Shown one piece after another: positions 8,972-16,948 of a stretch of DNA of 64,000 nucleotides (within the stretch, counting starts at the first letter, position 1; each line of letters opens with the position of its first letter). The position numbers and the translations under genes were made by a program. The notes below the pieces were generated by a model, which saw only the letters and a list, made by a program, of their open reading frames with translations, made no database searches and was not told the origin of the DNA. The DNA comes from Maribacter aquivivus (GTDB taxonomy: Bacteria; Bacteroidota; Bacteroidia; Flavobacteriales; Flavobacteriaceae), in contig NZ_FQZX01000001.1 of assembly GCF_900142175.1 (NCBI RefSeq), forward strand, positions 2,108,001-2,172,000, read 5' to 3'.

Positions 8972-10930
8972 TTATTGTTGCTTTTCCACTAATTCTTTTA
9001 ATTCTCGTTTGCCAAGCAAATGTTCTAAACTATCTTTTTCTACCACTTCTTGTTTTAATAAGAGTTTGGCTAGTTTTTCAAGTTTAACTCTATGCTTTAC
9101 TAATAAATTTTTTGTTCTCTCGTAGGCAGTAGTAATTAATTCTTGTACTTCTTTATCTATAAGTTTTGCCATTTCTTCACTATATGGTTTGCTTAGTATA
9201 TGTTCGTTTTGCCCAGTAGAATCGTAAAAACTAATGGGTCCTATTTCTTTATCCAAACCATAATAGGCAACCATTGCATAGGCTTGCTTAGTTACTTTTT
9301 CTAGATCGTCTAAAGCACCTGTAGATATTTCGTCAAAAATGATTTCTTCTGCTACTCGTCCGCCTAACGATGCACAAATTTGATCCATGAATTGTGCTTT
9401 GGTTACTATTTGGCGCTCTTCGGGTAAATACCATGCAGCGCCTAAAGATTTTCCTCGTGGTATTATAGAAACCTTAAACAAAGAATCTACATGCTTTAAA
9501 TACCAACTAGCAACGGCATGACCAGCTTCGTGATAGGCTACTATTTCTTTTTCTTTGGCCGAAATAATCTTGCTTTTTCGCTCTAATCCTCCAATTACAC
9601 GATCTCTTGCTTCCATAAAATCTGCATGTTCTACTTCTTTTTTGTTCTTTCTGGCTGCAATTAAGGCTGCTTCATTGCAGATATTGGCAATATCAGCACC
9701 AGAAAAACCAGGGCTCAGTTTGGCAAGTAATGAACTATCAACATTTTTTGATAGTTTTAAAGGGCGTAGATGTACACCAAAAATTTCTTCTCGTTCTTCT
9801 TTTGTTGGTAGTTCTAAGTAAATATGGCGATCAAAGCGGCCGGGTCGTAAAAGTGCCTTGTCTAAAACATCGGGCCGATTAGTTGCCGCCAATACGATAA
9901 CTCCGGTGTTTTTTCCAAAACCATCAAGTTCTGTAAGCAATTGATTTAAGGTACTTTCTCTTTCGTCATTGGCTTGAAAGGCATTTATTTTTCCACGAGA
10001 ACGGCCAACGGCATCAATTTCGTCGATAAAAACAATGCTTGGGGCTTTTTCCTTTGCCTTTTTAAACAGGTCGCGAACACGTGAAGCACCGACCCCAACG
10101 AACATTTCTACAAACTCAGAACCAGAAATGGAGAAAAAAGGCACCTTGGCTTCACCTGCCACTGCTTTTGCCATTAATGTTTTTCCTGTTCCGGGAGGGC
10201 CAACTAGCATTACCCCTTTTGGAATTTTAGCCCCTAGTTTGGTATACCTTTCTGGGTTTTTTAGAAAATCGACAACCTCCATTACTTCGGCTTTAGCTTC
10301 TTTAAGACCGGCTATGTCATTAAAGGTAAAACTACTTTTGGTGTCTTTCTCTGTTAAGGTAGCGGTAGATTTTCCAAAATTAAATAATGTACCACTTGCA
10401 GAATTTCCACTTCCTAGTCTTCTTAGTAGATAGATCCAGAAAAAAATAATGAAGACAAGTGGCAATAACCATGCTAGTATATTTGTCCAAGAAGTTTGGC
10501 TATTATATTTTACATCAATTAATTCTTCTTTAGAAAAATCTTGTTGGGCCTGTTGTAATTTATTTTCAAAAGTTTCTACAGACCCTATGTTCATTCTAAA
10601 GTGTGGACCCATTTTGTTATTAAAGAACCCATCGGTAATCCATTTATACTTTTCTTTTTCAAAAAGCTCGGGTTTAATATAAATATCGGCAATCTCTTTA
10701 TTGATTACTACAATCTTTTCTACATCATGTTCTGCTAAAATTTCTTGCTCAAAAGTTGACCATCCTATTTCTTTAGTTTTATTTGTACTTGAGACAGTTA
10801 TGTAAAAAACAATCATTAAAATAAACAACATGATGTAGAACCAGCTATAGCCATAGCTGCCATATGGTGGCGTTCTATTTCTATTTTTGTTATGTATATT
10901 CTTATCTTCTGTATTATTCGAATTTTTCAT
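8972..10930 (-). CDS. ftsH: ATP-dependent zinc metalloprotease FtsH
   Basis: This 652-aa membrane protease has TM1 at about 28-48, a periplasmic domain, TM2 at about 153-170, a AAA+ module and an M41 peptidase domain. Walker A is GPPGTGKT (244-251), Walker B is [11 protein letters not shown] (about 299-309), the second region of homology contains LLRPGRFDR and the zinc site is HEAGH (467-471). FtsH forms a hexamer that pulls damaged membrane and short-lived cytosolic proteins into the protease chamber. The location inside a stress-gene region behind a palindrome-plus-box promoter suggests an inducible copy beside a housekeeping one elsewhere, which I cannot confirm. The N-terminal cytosolic tail of about 28 residues is rich in Asn and Lys. 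Confidence 0.96.
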   Translation of the reverse strand: MKNSNNTEDKNIHNKNRNRTPPYGSYGYSWFYIMLFILMIVFYITVSSTNKTKEIGWSTFEQEILAEHDVEKIVVINKEIADIYIKPELFEKEKYKWITDGFFNNKMGPHFRMNIGSVETFENKLQQAQQDFSKEELIDVKYNSQTSWTNILAWLLPLVFIIFFWIYLLRRLGSGNSASGTLFNFGKSTATLTEKDTKSSFTFNDIAGLKEAKAEVMEVVDFLKNPERYTKLGAKIPKGVMLVGPPGTGKTLMAKAVAGEAKVPFFSISGSEFVEMFVGVGASRVRDLFKKAKEKAPSIVFIDEIDAVGRSRGKINAFQANDERESTLNQLLTELDGFGKNTGVIVLAATNRPDVLDKALLRPGRFDRHIYLELPTKEEREEIFGVHLRPLKLSKNVDSSLLAKLSPGFSGADIANICNEAALIAARKNKKEVEHADFMEARDRVIGGLERKSKIISAKEKEIVAYHEAGHAVASWYLKHVDSLFKVSIIPRGKSLGAAWYLPEERQIVTKAQFMDQICASLGGRVAEEIIFDEISTGALDDLEKVTKQAYAMVAYYGLDKEIGPISFYDSTGQNEHILSKPYSEEMAKLIDKEVQELITTAYERTKNLLVKHRVKLEKLAKLLLKQEVVEKDSLEHLLGKRELKELVEKQQ

Positions 10931-10971
10931 TCCTTATAGAATATTGCTCCTTAACTAACTCATCTTGGGTT

Positions 10972-11014
10972 CAAAACTATTTCAATAGAATTAGGCATAA
11001 AATGATTCAGGTCA
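10972..11014 (-). promoter_or_regulatory. CRP/FNR-like palindrome and -7 box for ftsH
   Basis: TGATTCAGGTCA lies at 11003-11014. On the minus strand TAGTTTTG (10979 to 10972), a perfect TANNTTTG box, begins 29.5 bases from the centre. On the plus strand TTCTTTTG (11038-11045) stands at the mirror position, one base off consensus, so the site may also serve the lipoprotein gene at 11065. Confidence 0.65.
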
Positions 11015-11064
11015 TTTACAAACTCTTCATAATCGGCTTCTTTTGTTGTATAAAATTCAAAGTG

Positions 11065-11469
11065 ATGGATAGCAACCAAGAGAACAAATCATTAATGTTA
11101 TTTATAATCGTGTTGATTTTATTATTCTTTGCCAGTTGTGGCCCCGTAGTATTATCAAGTAGAATAGGTGAGCCACCACCACCATGGTTCTATCCAAATC
11201 GTTTGGAGGTTGTTAGGTATGTATATTTTCCTGAATACAGTTTTTATTATGACCTCTCTGCCAGAACATATATTTACCTAGATGGTGGTGTATGGGTTAG
11301 GCGCAATGTATTACCCACTAAATACCGGCATGTTGATCTAAACAGAGCGCGGTATGAACGTATTCGTAATTATAATGAAGAAAATATTCGTCGATATCAT
11401 GAAGAAAATAATGCAAATAGAGGTAGAAGCAATAGAACTGCTACTCGCTCAAATTCAAAAAGAAATTAA
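11065..11469 (+). CDS. Lipoprotein with Tyr-rich strand domain
   Basis: The frame is open further upstream, but ATG 11065 gives a product of 134 aa with a credible lipoprotein signal (LMLFIIVLILLFFASC, lipobox FASC), so I choose it. An ATG at 11098 would also leave a signal peptide. The mature part has an aromatic segment (YVYFPEYSFYYDLSARTYIY, then a GGVWVRR stretch) seen in small exported Bacteroidota proteins, followed by a basic Asn- and Arg-rich tail. Function is unknown. The next lipoprotein gene follows after 18 bases, so they form an operon divergent from ftsH. Confidence 0.75.
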   Translation: MDSNQENKSLMLFIIVLILLFFASCGPVVLSSRIGEPPPPWFYPNRLEVVRYVYFPEYSFYYDLSARTYIYLDGGVWVRRNVLPTKYRHVDLNRARYERIRNYNEENIRRYHEENNANRGRSNRTATRSNSKRN

Positions 11470-11487
11470 TCCATAAATACGTAAAAA

Positions 11488-11970
11488 ATGAAAACTCAAT
11501 TAATTTTAATACTGGTATTACTGTTTACTGCGTGTAAGGGTCAAGAAAAAGAACCAATAACCAATGAAATAGAAAAAGATTCGGTTGATGCACCTAAACC
11601 TAAACGTACGTGGAATGTTAATAGGGAATATGATGAACAAGGCAATTTAATTAGGTATGATTCGGTATACTCTTATTCATATACTAATATTAAAGGTGAT
11701 TCTATTAAAGTAAATTTAGATAGTATAATGGGCTCTTTTAGATCTTACTTTAAAGAAAATACACCTTTTGAATGGGAAAATGATTTCTCATTTTTTCCAA
11801 AGAACGATTCTCTTTTTATGCAAGATTTTTTCAGGGACGATTATTTCTTTGATCGCTGGGAAAGAAAACCTATAGAAATGGAAGAAATGATGCGAAGAAT
11901 GGATTCTACAAGAAATGCGTTCTTAAAAAGATTTCATCCAGGACTCATAGAATCTAAAGAAAAAGATTGA
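11488..11970 (+). CDS. Lipoprotein of unknown function
   Basis: This 160-aa product has a lipoprotein signal (MKTQLILILVLLFTAC, lipobox FTAC, Cys16). The mature part is acidic and rich in Phe, Asp and Ser with no motif I recognise. It is the second gene of a two-lipoprotein operon with an 18-base spacer and probably follows the same stress control as ftsH through the shared divergent region. It converges on the usp gene at 12010. Confidence 0.78.
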   Translation: MKTQLILILVLLFTACKGQEKEPITNEIEKDSVDAPKPKRTWNVNREYDEQGNLIRYDSVYSYSYTNIKGDSIKVNLDSIMGSFRSYFKENTPFEWENDFSFFPKNDSLFMQDFFRDDYFFDRWERKPIEMEEMMRRMDSTRNAFLKRFHPGLIESKEKD

Positions 11971-12009
11971 TTAATCTTAGTTTTTATAAACTACGGCAAT
12001 CATTAAAAA

Positions 12010-12816
12010 TTATTTTAAGACTGGCATTATCATTATAGGTACTTCAGTCTTAAAAGTCATATTGCGAATAATTGGTTCGTTTATTAGTTTTTTAAAAAAG
12101 CTGTGTTCAGTTTTGAGAAAAACGACCATACCAATATTTTTATAGCGTTTTTCTAAATCTTTTAAGGTTGCCGTAACTGAACTCTTTTTCTTGACCTTTA
12201 TATAACGATGCTTGGTATTCTTTAAGTGTAGATCAAGTAATTCTTTATTTGATTGTTGAACGTTTTCAAGTTCCTTTTTAGAATTTACATATACTATGTT
12301 TATTATAGAACCCCATAGCGAAGCTATTTTTATAATTGGGGACAATTCTGCAGGTTTGAACGTATGTTTATAGTCGTTTGCAAAAAGTATATCATCGGGT
12401 ATATCGTAATCATATTCGCCGGGTACAGCTATAATTGTGCTGCTGTTTATATTCTTTAACACACTTGTGGTAACGCTGCCCATAAATACATCTTGTACGG
12501 CAGAAAAACCTGTGGTTCCCATAAAAACGAATTGAATATCTTTTTCTACAATTGTTTTATCTATAGCACCTAAAGCTGTATCAGATACTAGAATACTTTC
12601 AAAAGTATGTTTAGCACTTTTTGTAGCTTCTAGTTTTTTATACATTGAATCTAATTCTATACTTGCATCGAATTTGGTTCCTGTTTCAGAAGGTACCAGG
12701 TAATATGCATGTAATAGATAAAAAGTGCATGGCTCACGTTCAAAAAGATAAATGGCATAATCAATGGCATTTTGTGAGTTTTTTGAAAAATCTGTGGGTA
12801 GTAGTATACTGTGCAT
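12010..12816 (-). CDS. Universal stress protein, tandem UspA domains
   Basis: This 268-aa protein has domain 1 (about 1-140, starting ILLPTDFSKNSQNAI) with an intact G-x2-G-x9-G-S motif (GTTGFSAVQDVFMGS) and domain 2 (about 143-268, ILFANDYKHT) in which the motif is lost. This is the same asymmetric design as the gene at 783, so the two are likely paralogues that bind ATP through domain 1 only. Usp proteins are cytosolic stress-survival factors. A palindrome with a TATTTTTA box lies just upstream; a second palindrome further out points toward the divergent VOC gene. Confidence 0.92.
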   Translation of the reverse strand: MHSILLPTDFSKNSQNAIDYAIYLFEREPCTFYLLHAYYLVPSETGTKFDASIELDSMYKKLEATKSAKHTFESILVSDTALGAIDKTIVEKDIQFVFMGTTGFSAVQDVFMGSVTTSVLKNINSSTIIAVPGEYDYDIPDDILFANDYKHTFKPAELSPIIKIASLWGSIINIVYVNSKKELENVQQSNKELLDLHLKNTKHRYIKVKKKSSVTATLKDLEKRYKNIGMVVFLKTEHSFFKKLINEPIIRNMTFKTEVPIMIMPVLK

Positions 12817-12831
12817 CGTCTTCTATTTTTT

Positions 12832-12874
12832 TAAAAATAACTAGGTCAGTTATAGAAAACCATGATTCTAATCA
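12832..12874 (-). promoter_or_regulatory. CRP/FNR-like palindrome and -7 box for the second usp
   Basis: TGATTCTAATCA lies at 12863-12874. The minus-strand box TATTTTTA (12839 to 12832) begins 29.5 bases from the centre and ends 16 bases before the usp ATG. Confidence 0.6.
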
Positions 12875-12922
12875 GCTGGCACTATTTAAAAACTGAGTTA
12901 TTTTATTAATACAATGTTGAAA

Positions 12923-12965
12923 TGATCTTAATCATTTTAAAAAAAGAAGTTATTCGTCAATTTTA
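12923..12965 (+). promoter_or_regulatory. CRP/FNR-like palindrome facing the VOC gene
   Basis: TGATCTTAATCA lies at 12923-12934. CAATTTTA, one base off TANNTTTA, starts 29.5 bases from the centre at 12958. The VOC start follows 40 bases after the box. Confidence 0.5.
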
Positions 12966-13004
12966 TATTCACTTATAAAAATAGTGTCAACTAAAACTTA
13001 TAGA

Positions 13005-13370
13005 ATGGCTTCAATAATACATTTTAATATTTCTGCAGAAGACGTGCTAAGAGCCAAAAAATTTTATGAAAAGCTATTTGGTTGGAAAATAGAAAAGTTT
13101 CCGAAAGGACCAAAGGAATATTATCTAATTGAAACCCTAGCTAAGACCGGAGAAAAAGGAGTAGGAGGCGGTATTGCTAAAAGACAAAAAACAGAACAGC
13201 AAATTACCAATTTTATCGAGGTTGATTCAATTGATGAAGCTATTTCAAAAGTTAAGGAACTTGGAGGCGAAATCATTGATTCAAAATCAATAATTGACAA
13301 TACAGGATTTATAGTAAGGTGTAAGGATACCGAGGGAAATATTTTTGGGTTAATGGAAATGGTGAATTAA
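13005..13370 (+). CDS. VOC superfamily protein (glyoxalase-like)
   Basis: I choose ATG 13005 (MASIIHFNISAEDVLRAKKF); a GTG at 12984 would add seven residues. The 121-aa protein shows two beta-alpha-beta-beta-beta units of the vicinal oxygen chelate fold, with KFYEKLFGWKIEKF in the first and FIVRCKDTEGNIFGLME at the end. It matches the subgroup of small single-domain VOC proteins whose substrates are mostly unknown. Metal ligands cannot be assigned with confidence; H14 and the final E are candidates. It is cytosolic and lies between two palindrome promoters, so it is probably a member of the same regulon. Confidence 0.85.
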   Translation: MASIIHFNISAEDVLRAKKFYEKLFGWKIEKFPKGPKEYYLIETLAKTGEKGVGGGIAKRQKTEQQITNFIEVDSIDEAISKVKELGGEIIDSKSIIDNTGFIVRCKDTEGNIFGLMEMVN

Positions 13371-13430
13371 TAACCAGCCTAGCCACAAAGTATACGTTTA
13401 TCAAGGAAGTTTGATACAGTTACAGTTCAC

Positions 13431-13474
13431 TGACCTAAGTCATTTTCAACCTTTTTTTATTAGATGTAGTTTTA
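13431..13474 (+). promoter_or_regulatory. CRP/FNR-like palindrome and -7 box for the gene at 13545
   Basis: TGACCTAAGTCA lies at 13431-13442. TAGTTTTA at 13467-13474 begins 30.5 bases from the centre, one base further than at most other sites. Confidence 0.6.
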
Positions 13475-13544
13475 AAATAATAGGTTGTTACTATATCCTA
13501 CAACTTAAAGAATTGATATAATGAAATTATAATACTTGACTTAT

Positions 13545-14240
13545 ATGGCAAAGACCAAAGATTTAAATACCGACAAACTAGAATATGACTTTCAACAATT
13601 TTATAAAGAATTGGAAGATTTTAATTATGATTTAAAAGAATTTATTCACGGTAGTTTAAAGGCTGCAGAAAATCAAGGTCATCTTGATAAAGGCTATTAT
13701 AAAGCTGATGAAATTCTTGATGAAATCTATATAGAGATTTACGAAAATTATTCTTTAATTACTGATATATCTGAATTTCAACGATTACTTTTTAGAGCGG
13801 GAATCAATAAACTAGAAGCGATAAAATCTAAAGAAGTGCCAGATGATATTACCTATCATTCTCTATTAAAGGCTGAATTAAAATCTTTAAATGAAAAATT
13901 CACTACAGACGGTGATGGAGATCGTATAATGTTCGAAGAATTAGATGACATATCATACGTTCAAAATAAAGGTTGGTTAGAAAACATTTTCTTATATGAA
14001 CCATTAGAAAGACAGTTGGTACATAAATTAGGGCTAGAGGAAGCCGCATTGTTATCTATTGAGAAAAGAAAGTTATTATGGGTATTATATTCAACCATAC
14101 CAGAAAGAAGTAAAACCGTGGTAGAGTTGCTAGTTTTTGGTAATCAAGACTTAAAAACTATCGCTGAAATATTAGATGTGCCACAAGAATTTATTGATAG
14201 AATTATATTCAAGGTCAAGGAAAGATTTAGGTTAGTGTAA
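13545..14240 (+). CDS. Sigma-70 region 4-like protein, diverged
   Basis: ATG 13545 (MAKTKDLNTDKLEYDF) is preferred over the TTG at 13536. The 231-aa protein is acidic and helical. Its N-terminal part contains a DEILDEIYIEIYENY stretch like region 2 of sigma factors, and its C-terminus (ERSKTVVELLVFGNQDLKTI then AEILDVPQEFIDRIIFKVKERF) looks like a region 4 helix-turn-helix. The central linker of about 90 residues is unusual. It may be a sigma-like or anti-sigma-binding regulator rather than a working sigma factor, since the recognition helix has few basic residues. Function is inferred from pattern only. It is preceded by its own regulon-type promoter and followed by the split AI-2E gene. Confidence 0.6.
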   Translation: MAKTKDLNTDKLEYDFQQFYKELEDFNYDLKEFIHGSLKAAENQGHLDKGYYKADEILDEIYIEIYENYSLITDISEFQRLLFRAGINKLEAIKSKEVPDDITYHSLLKAELKSLNEKFTTDGDGDRIMFEELDDISYVQNKGWLENIFLYEPLERQLVHKLGLEEAALLSIEKRKLLWVLYSTIPERSKTVVELLVFGNQDLKTIAEILDVPQEFIDRIIFKVKERFRLV

Positions 14241-14260
14241 ATTCTAAATCATTTTAACCT

Positions 14261-14389
14261 ATGCAAAAATACACTCTCAATTTAGCTAATATTTTTTATT
14301 TTTTATTTTCCATAACGCTATGCGTTTGGATTTTAATTGCCGCCAAGGTGATTATTATACCATTAGTTTTTAGTTTTTTTTTGCCCTAA
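14261..14389 (+). pseudogene. N-terminal fragment of AI-2E family transporter
   Basis: This 42-codon frame (MQKYTLNLANIFYFLFSITL and on) encodes the first two hydrophobic segments usual for the AI-2E/YdiK/PerM family, ending ..IIIPLVFSFFLP and a stop. The stop overlaps the ATG of the next frame (TAATG). Upstream of it is a run of nine T (14374-14382). Reading one base back in this run, or having one more T, would give SFFFALMLKPIVTYFE, the typical family sequence, and join the two frames into one protein of about 380 aa. So this is the 5' part of a frameshifted gene: a sequencing error in the homopolymer, a phase-variable state, a real mutation or -1 slippage. Confidence 0.7.
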
Positions 14390-15402
14390 TGTTAAAGCCC
14401 ATAGTAACTTATTTTGAGAGTAAATTCAGTAATAGAATTTTAGCAATATTTACGTCTTATATTTTAGCTGTTGCGCCTCTGTTTGTTCTAATTTTTTTCT
14501 TCTTCAATCAAACTAGAATTCTATTTGGTAAACTACCATCTGTTCAGGGCAGACTTTCTGAAATGATTATCGTGTTTTCAGAATCGTTCGATCAAAAATT
14601 CAATCTAGAGGCAGATACAACAGCTAGTTGGATTTCAGAAAATGTTTTGGCCGTTTCTGATTTTTCAATTGATATTATTAGAGGAAGCCTGCAGTCTACT
14701 TCAACGGTATTGGCGCACTTGGTGCTAATTGTAGTTATAACTTATTTTATGCTACTTTACAGTACCGCATTCAAAAATTTTCTGTTGGCACAATCTAATA
14801 AAGAGAATAGAAATAGGCTTGATCAACTATTCAAAAGTGTCCAGTATTTAGCAAAACGATATATGTTAGGGCAAGGTTTGATCGTTATAATTTTAGGATT
14901 ATTAATAGGTGGCGGACTTTGGTTGATAGGAGTTCCTTATCCTTTTTTCTGGGGGTTTTTAGCTGGTTTTCTTGAAATCATACCCTATATAGGCACATCT
15001 ATAGGTGGTGTTTTACCCGTAGTTTATATGTTTATGATTTCGGATAATTTTTGGCAGCCAATTGCAGTCATTGTCCTATATATTATAGTGCAACAATTAG
15101 AAGGAAATCTTATTTCACCTAATGTTATGGGAGCCAGTGTTAGAATAAACCCATTATTCGTGATTTTAGGGCTTTTTATAGGGGGTGTTTTATGGGGTAT
15201 TGCCGGTATGATTTTGGCCTTGCCCATATTAGCGATGTCAAAAGAAATATTCAGAACTTATGATTTGTTCAAACCCTTGAGTTATCTTATGGAAGATGGT
15301 TTGTTGCGTAAAAAAGATATTTTTTTAGAACGATTTGATGATGAAAAATATAGGTTTTTTAACCTTTTTTTTAAAGAAGGAAAAGAGAAGAAAAATTTCT
15401 GA
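14389..15402 (+). CDS. AI-2E family transporter, main part
   Basis: The 337-aa frame starts at the ATG overlapping the upstream stop. It has the family's many membrane segments and the conserved C-terminal block (GFLAGFLEIIPYIGTSIGGV, then GNLISPNVMGASVRINPLFV, then GGVLWGIAGMILALPILAM). The family is named after TqsA but includes sodium/proton antiporters and many uncharacterised members, so substrate is open. The first 40 residues are in the other frame at 14261-14389. Translation could restart at the TAATG overlap and yield a shortened protein lacking the first two segments. It sits 148 bases after the sigma-like gene and ends 11 bases before the convergent gene at 15413. Confidence 0.88.
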   Translation: MLKPIVTYFESKFSNRILAIFTSYILAVAPLFVLIFFFFNQTRILFGKLPSVQGRLSEMIIVFSESFDQKFNLEADTTASWISENVLAVSDFSIDIIRGSLQSTSTVLAHLVLIVVITYFMLLYSTAFKNFLLAQSNKENRNRLDQLFKSVQYLAKRYMLGQGLIVIILGLLIGGGLWLIGVPYPFFWGFLAGFLEIIPYIGTSIGGVLPVVYMFMISDNFWQPIAVIVLYIIVQQLEGNLISPNVMGASVRINPLFVILGLFIGGVLWGIAGMILALPILAMSKEIFRTYDLFKPLSYLMEDGLLRKKDIFLERFDDEKYRFFNLFFKEGKEKKNF

Positions 15403-15412
15403 TAAATTAATT

Positions 15413-16078
15413 TTACATTTTTTCACTGTGTATATCATCGGTTTGCCTTAGCATGCTGTACAAAGCTAAATCTAGGGCTATGAACCACATAATAAATAGC
15501 GTAAAGGTAATTTTTTGTACCACAGGTAGTATATGTATAATTATACCAGTTTCATAAATATAATAATTGGCAAGAAAGATAAAAATGCAAACTACGCCTA
15601 GTACAAATAGTTTTTTATAGCTTGTTTTATATAGTTCTATACAACAAGTGATAAAAGCAACAAGTCCAAATATACCTGCTATGCGAACAACTATATCATG
15701 GTAGTCAAGCACTAAAAATAAAATTGAAAATAAAGATAGATATCCAGATCCACCCATTAATTTTTGGATGTTATTTTTTGTTTTGAATAATTTAGGTAGT
15801 AAAGACCAAATAAATAAGATACTTATACATAGTAAGCATAATGCTACAATTGCATATAACCTAGCTTTGTTAGGCTTACCGTTAATGGCATTGAAATCTA
15901 AAAGATCGCAAAGATAATTGTGCCAAAAACTAAAACCATTTATATCTGGTTCTAACCAAGATCCTCCAGGATAATGTATGGCAGCAATAACATAGAAAAA
16001 AATAAAGAATACAATACCTAATAATGATAAATATAATAGACGAAGCCCATAGGTCTCCAATACTGGCTTAGTCTTCAT
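15413..16078 (-). CDS. Multi-pass membrane protein, possibly DUF998-like
   Basis: This 221-aa protein has about six hydrophobic segments (about 14-34, 73-92, 104-122, 127-143, 155-172, 183-205). The loop after TM1 reads SFWHNYLCDLLDFNAINGKPN, which recalls DUF998-type proteins, but I am not certain of the family. It is an inner membrane protein without visible catalytic motif. The 33-59 bases before its start hold a perfect inverted repeat, the last of a series of four. It is the first gene that a minus-strand transcript through that array would reach. Confidence 0.75.
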   Translation of the reverse strand: MKTKPVLETYGLRLLYLSLLGIVFFIFFYVIAAIHYPGGSWLEPDINGFSFWHNYLCDLLDFNAINGKPNKARLYAIVALCLLCISILFIWSLLPKLFKTKNNIQKLMGGSGYLSLFSILFLVLDYHDIVVRIAGIFGLVAFITCCIELYKTSYKKLFVLGVVCIFIFLANYYIYETGIIIHILPVVQKITFTLFIMWFIALDLALYSMLRQTDDIHSEKM

Positions 16079-16110
16079 TGAGCTGGTATTTATATTTGAT
16101 TCTAAAATAG

Positions 16111-16137
16111 AAACAGGAGACCTAAGGTCTCCTGTTT
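16111..16137 (-). repeat. Array inverted repeat 1
   Basis: AAACAGGAGACCT, one base, then its exact complement: a 13-base perfect palindrome. On the minus strand it is followed by TTTCTATTTTAG-like T-rich DNA. The arms resemble those of repeat 3 (AAACAGGA...TCCTGTTT). Confidence 0.85.
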
Positions 16138-16294
16138 CCTTTGAAGTGTTCGTTTTATTCTTTGTGTTACATCTATCCTTAAGTCATCTTATTGCTAAAA
16201 TGATATAGGGGCGATTTGGACAATTAACAATTCGAACACTTTCCGGTATTTATTAACTTTCGATAATAATACCTTTTCTTAATATCTGTTTTAA

Positions 16295-16327
16295 AAAGGA
16301 CCGGAATGCCAGAATATCCGGTCCTTT
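16295..16327 (-). terminator. Array inverted repeat 2, terminator-like
   Basis: AAAGGACCGGA and TCCGGTCCTTT form an 11-base stem with an 11-base loop. On the minus strand the stem runs into TTTTT followed by AAAA, like an intrinsic terminator. Confidence 0.7.
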
Positions 16328-16490
16328 ATTAGATATTGCAATTCTATAAATTTTGAACGCAGACCAAGTAACTATGTATCAACTACATATTCAGTTTGTA
16401 ATTCTAGTAAAAGAATTATTTGCAATACCATTATATGACTGCTAAGGCATTACTGCTTAGAAGCCTTTTTGTAATTAAATTTTAAAGAAA

Positions 16491-16516
16491 AAACAGGAAG
16501 CCAAAACTTCCTGTTT
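16491..16516 (-). terminator. Array inverted repeat 3, terminator-like
   Basis: AAACAGGAAG and CTTCCTGTTT form a 10-base stem with a 6-base loop. On the minus strand it continues TTTTTTCTTT, the best T run of the four. Confidence 0.7.
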
Positions 16517-16675
16517 CTCATAAAGAATAGAATTTGTTGTGGCCTTTTATCAATCTTTTAATTAACCTATTGCTAAGTTGATTCGAAAATTAATATAGAT
16601 TACTACAGCATCTTTTTCTTTACTATGATCTGTACTATCTTACGATAATCCAAATCAATGCCTTATAATTTTATA

Positions 16676-16707
16676 AGAAACCAAGTCATCGCAATGACTT
16701 GGTTTCT
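16676..16707 (-). repeat. Array inverted repeat 4
   Basis: AGAAACCAAGTCAT, loop CGCA, then the exact complement: a perfect 14-base stem. T runs are short on the minus side (TTTCTTAT). Confidence 0.85.
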
Positions 16708-16905
16708 AAGAAGTCGGTATTTTTTTCAAATTACACTTACACTGATCCTTTTTTATGATTATTTCTAAACATATGAAGAATTCAAATGGTCTTTTGAATT
16801 TGAAATACTTTCTTCTTTTTGAATTGAACCTTGGTTCCCCCGAGCAAGATTCAAATGATTATTTATTTCAAAGAACTTATTATAATTGATTGAATAATTA
16901 TAGTG

Positions 16906-16948
16906 CTAAAATAATACCACAATTACCTTTTTAAAATGACCTAGATCA
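16906..16948 (-). promoter_or_regulatory. CRP/FNR-like palindrome and -7 box facing the hairpin array
   Basis: TGACCTAGATCA lies at 16937-16948; its last three bases are the htrA stop codon. The minus-strand box TATTTTAG (16913 to 16906), one base off TANNTTTG, starts 29.5 bases from the centre. No gene follows for 800 bases, only the hairpin array. Confidence 0.5.

Larger units (their letters stand above)
16111..16905 (-). ncRNA. Candidate non-coding transcript with four hairpins
   Basis: This stretch of the 867-base gap between htrA and the gene at 15413 has no credible reading frame, but holds four inverted repeats whose centres are about 187, 192 and 188 bases apart. A palindrome-plus-box promoter at 16906-16948 points into it on the minus strand. 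On that strand hairpins 2 and 3 are followed by T runs, as in intrinsic terminators. Spacer 1 (16171-16204) and spacer 3 (16549-16582) share a 34-base block with 25 identities at the same distance from the hairpin, and CTTWCGATAAT (W at the one variable base) near the other end. This suggests duplicated small RNA units or one long structured leader. Strand and boundaries are inferred. Confidence 0.45.

Noticed and set aside
10864..11064. Upstream extension of the lipoprotein frame at 11065
   Set aside because: It would run into ftsH and past the palindrome promoter, and would bury the lipoprotein signal in the middle of the protein.
16111..16707. Hairpin series as CRISPR array or integron attC sites
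   Set aside because: The repeats differ in sequence, spacers are about 160 bases, and no cas gene, integrase or cassette gene is present.
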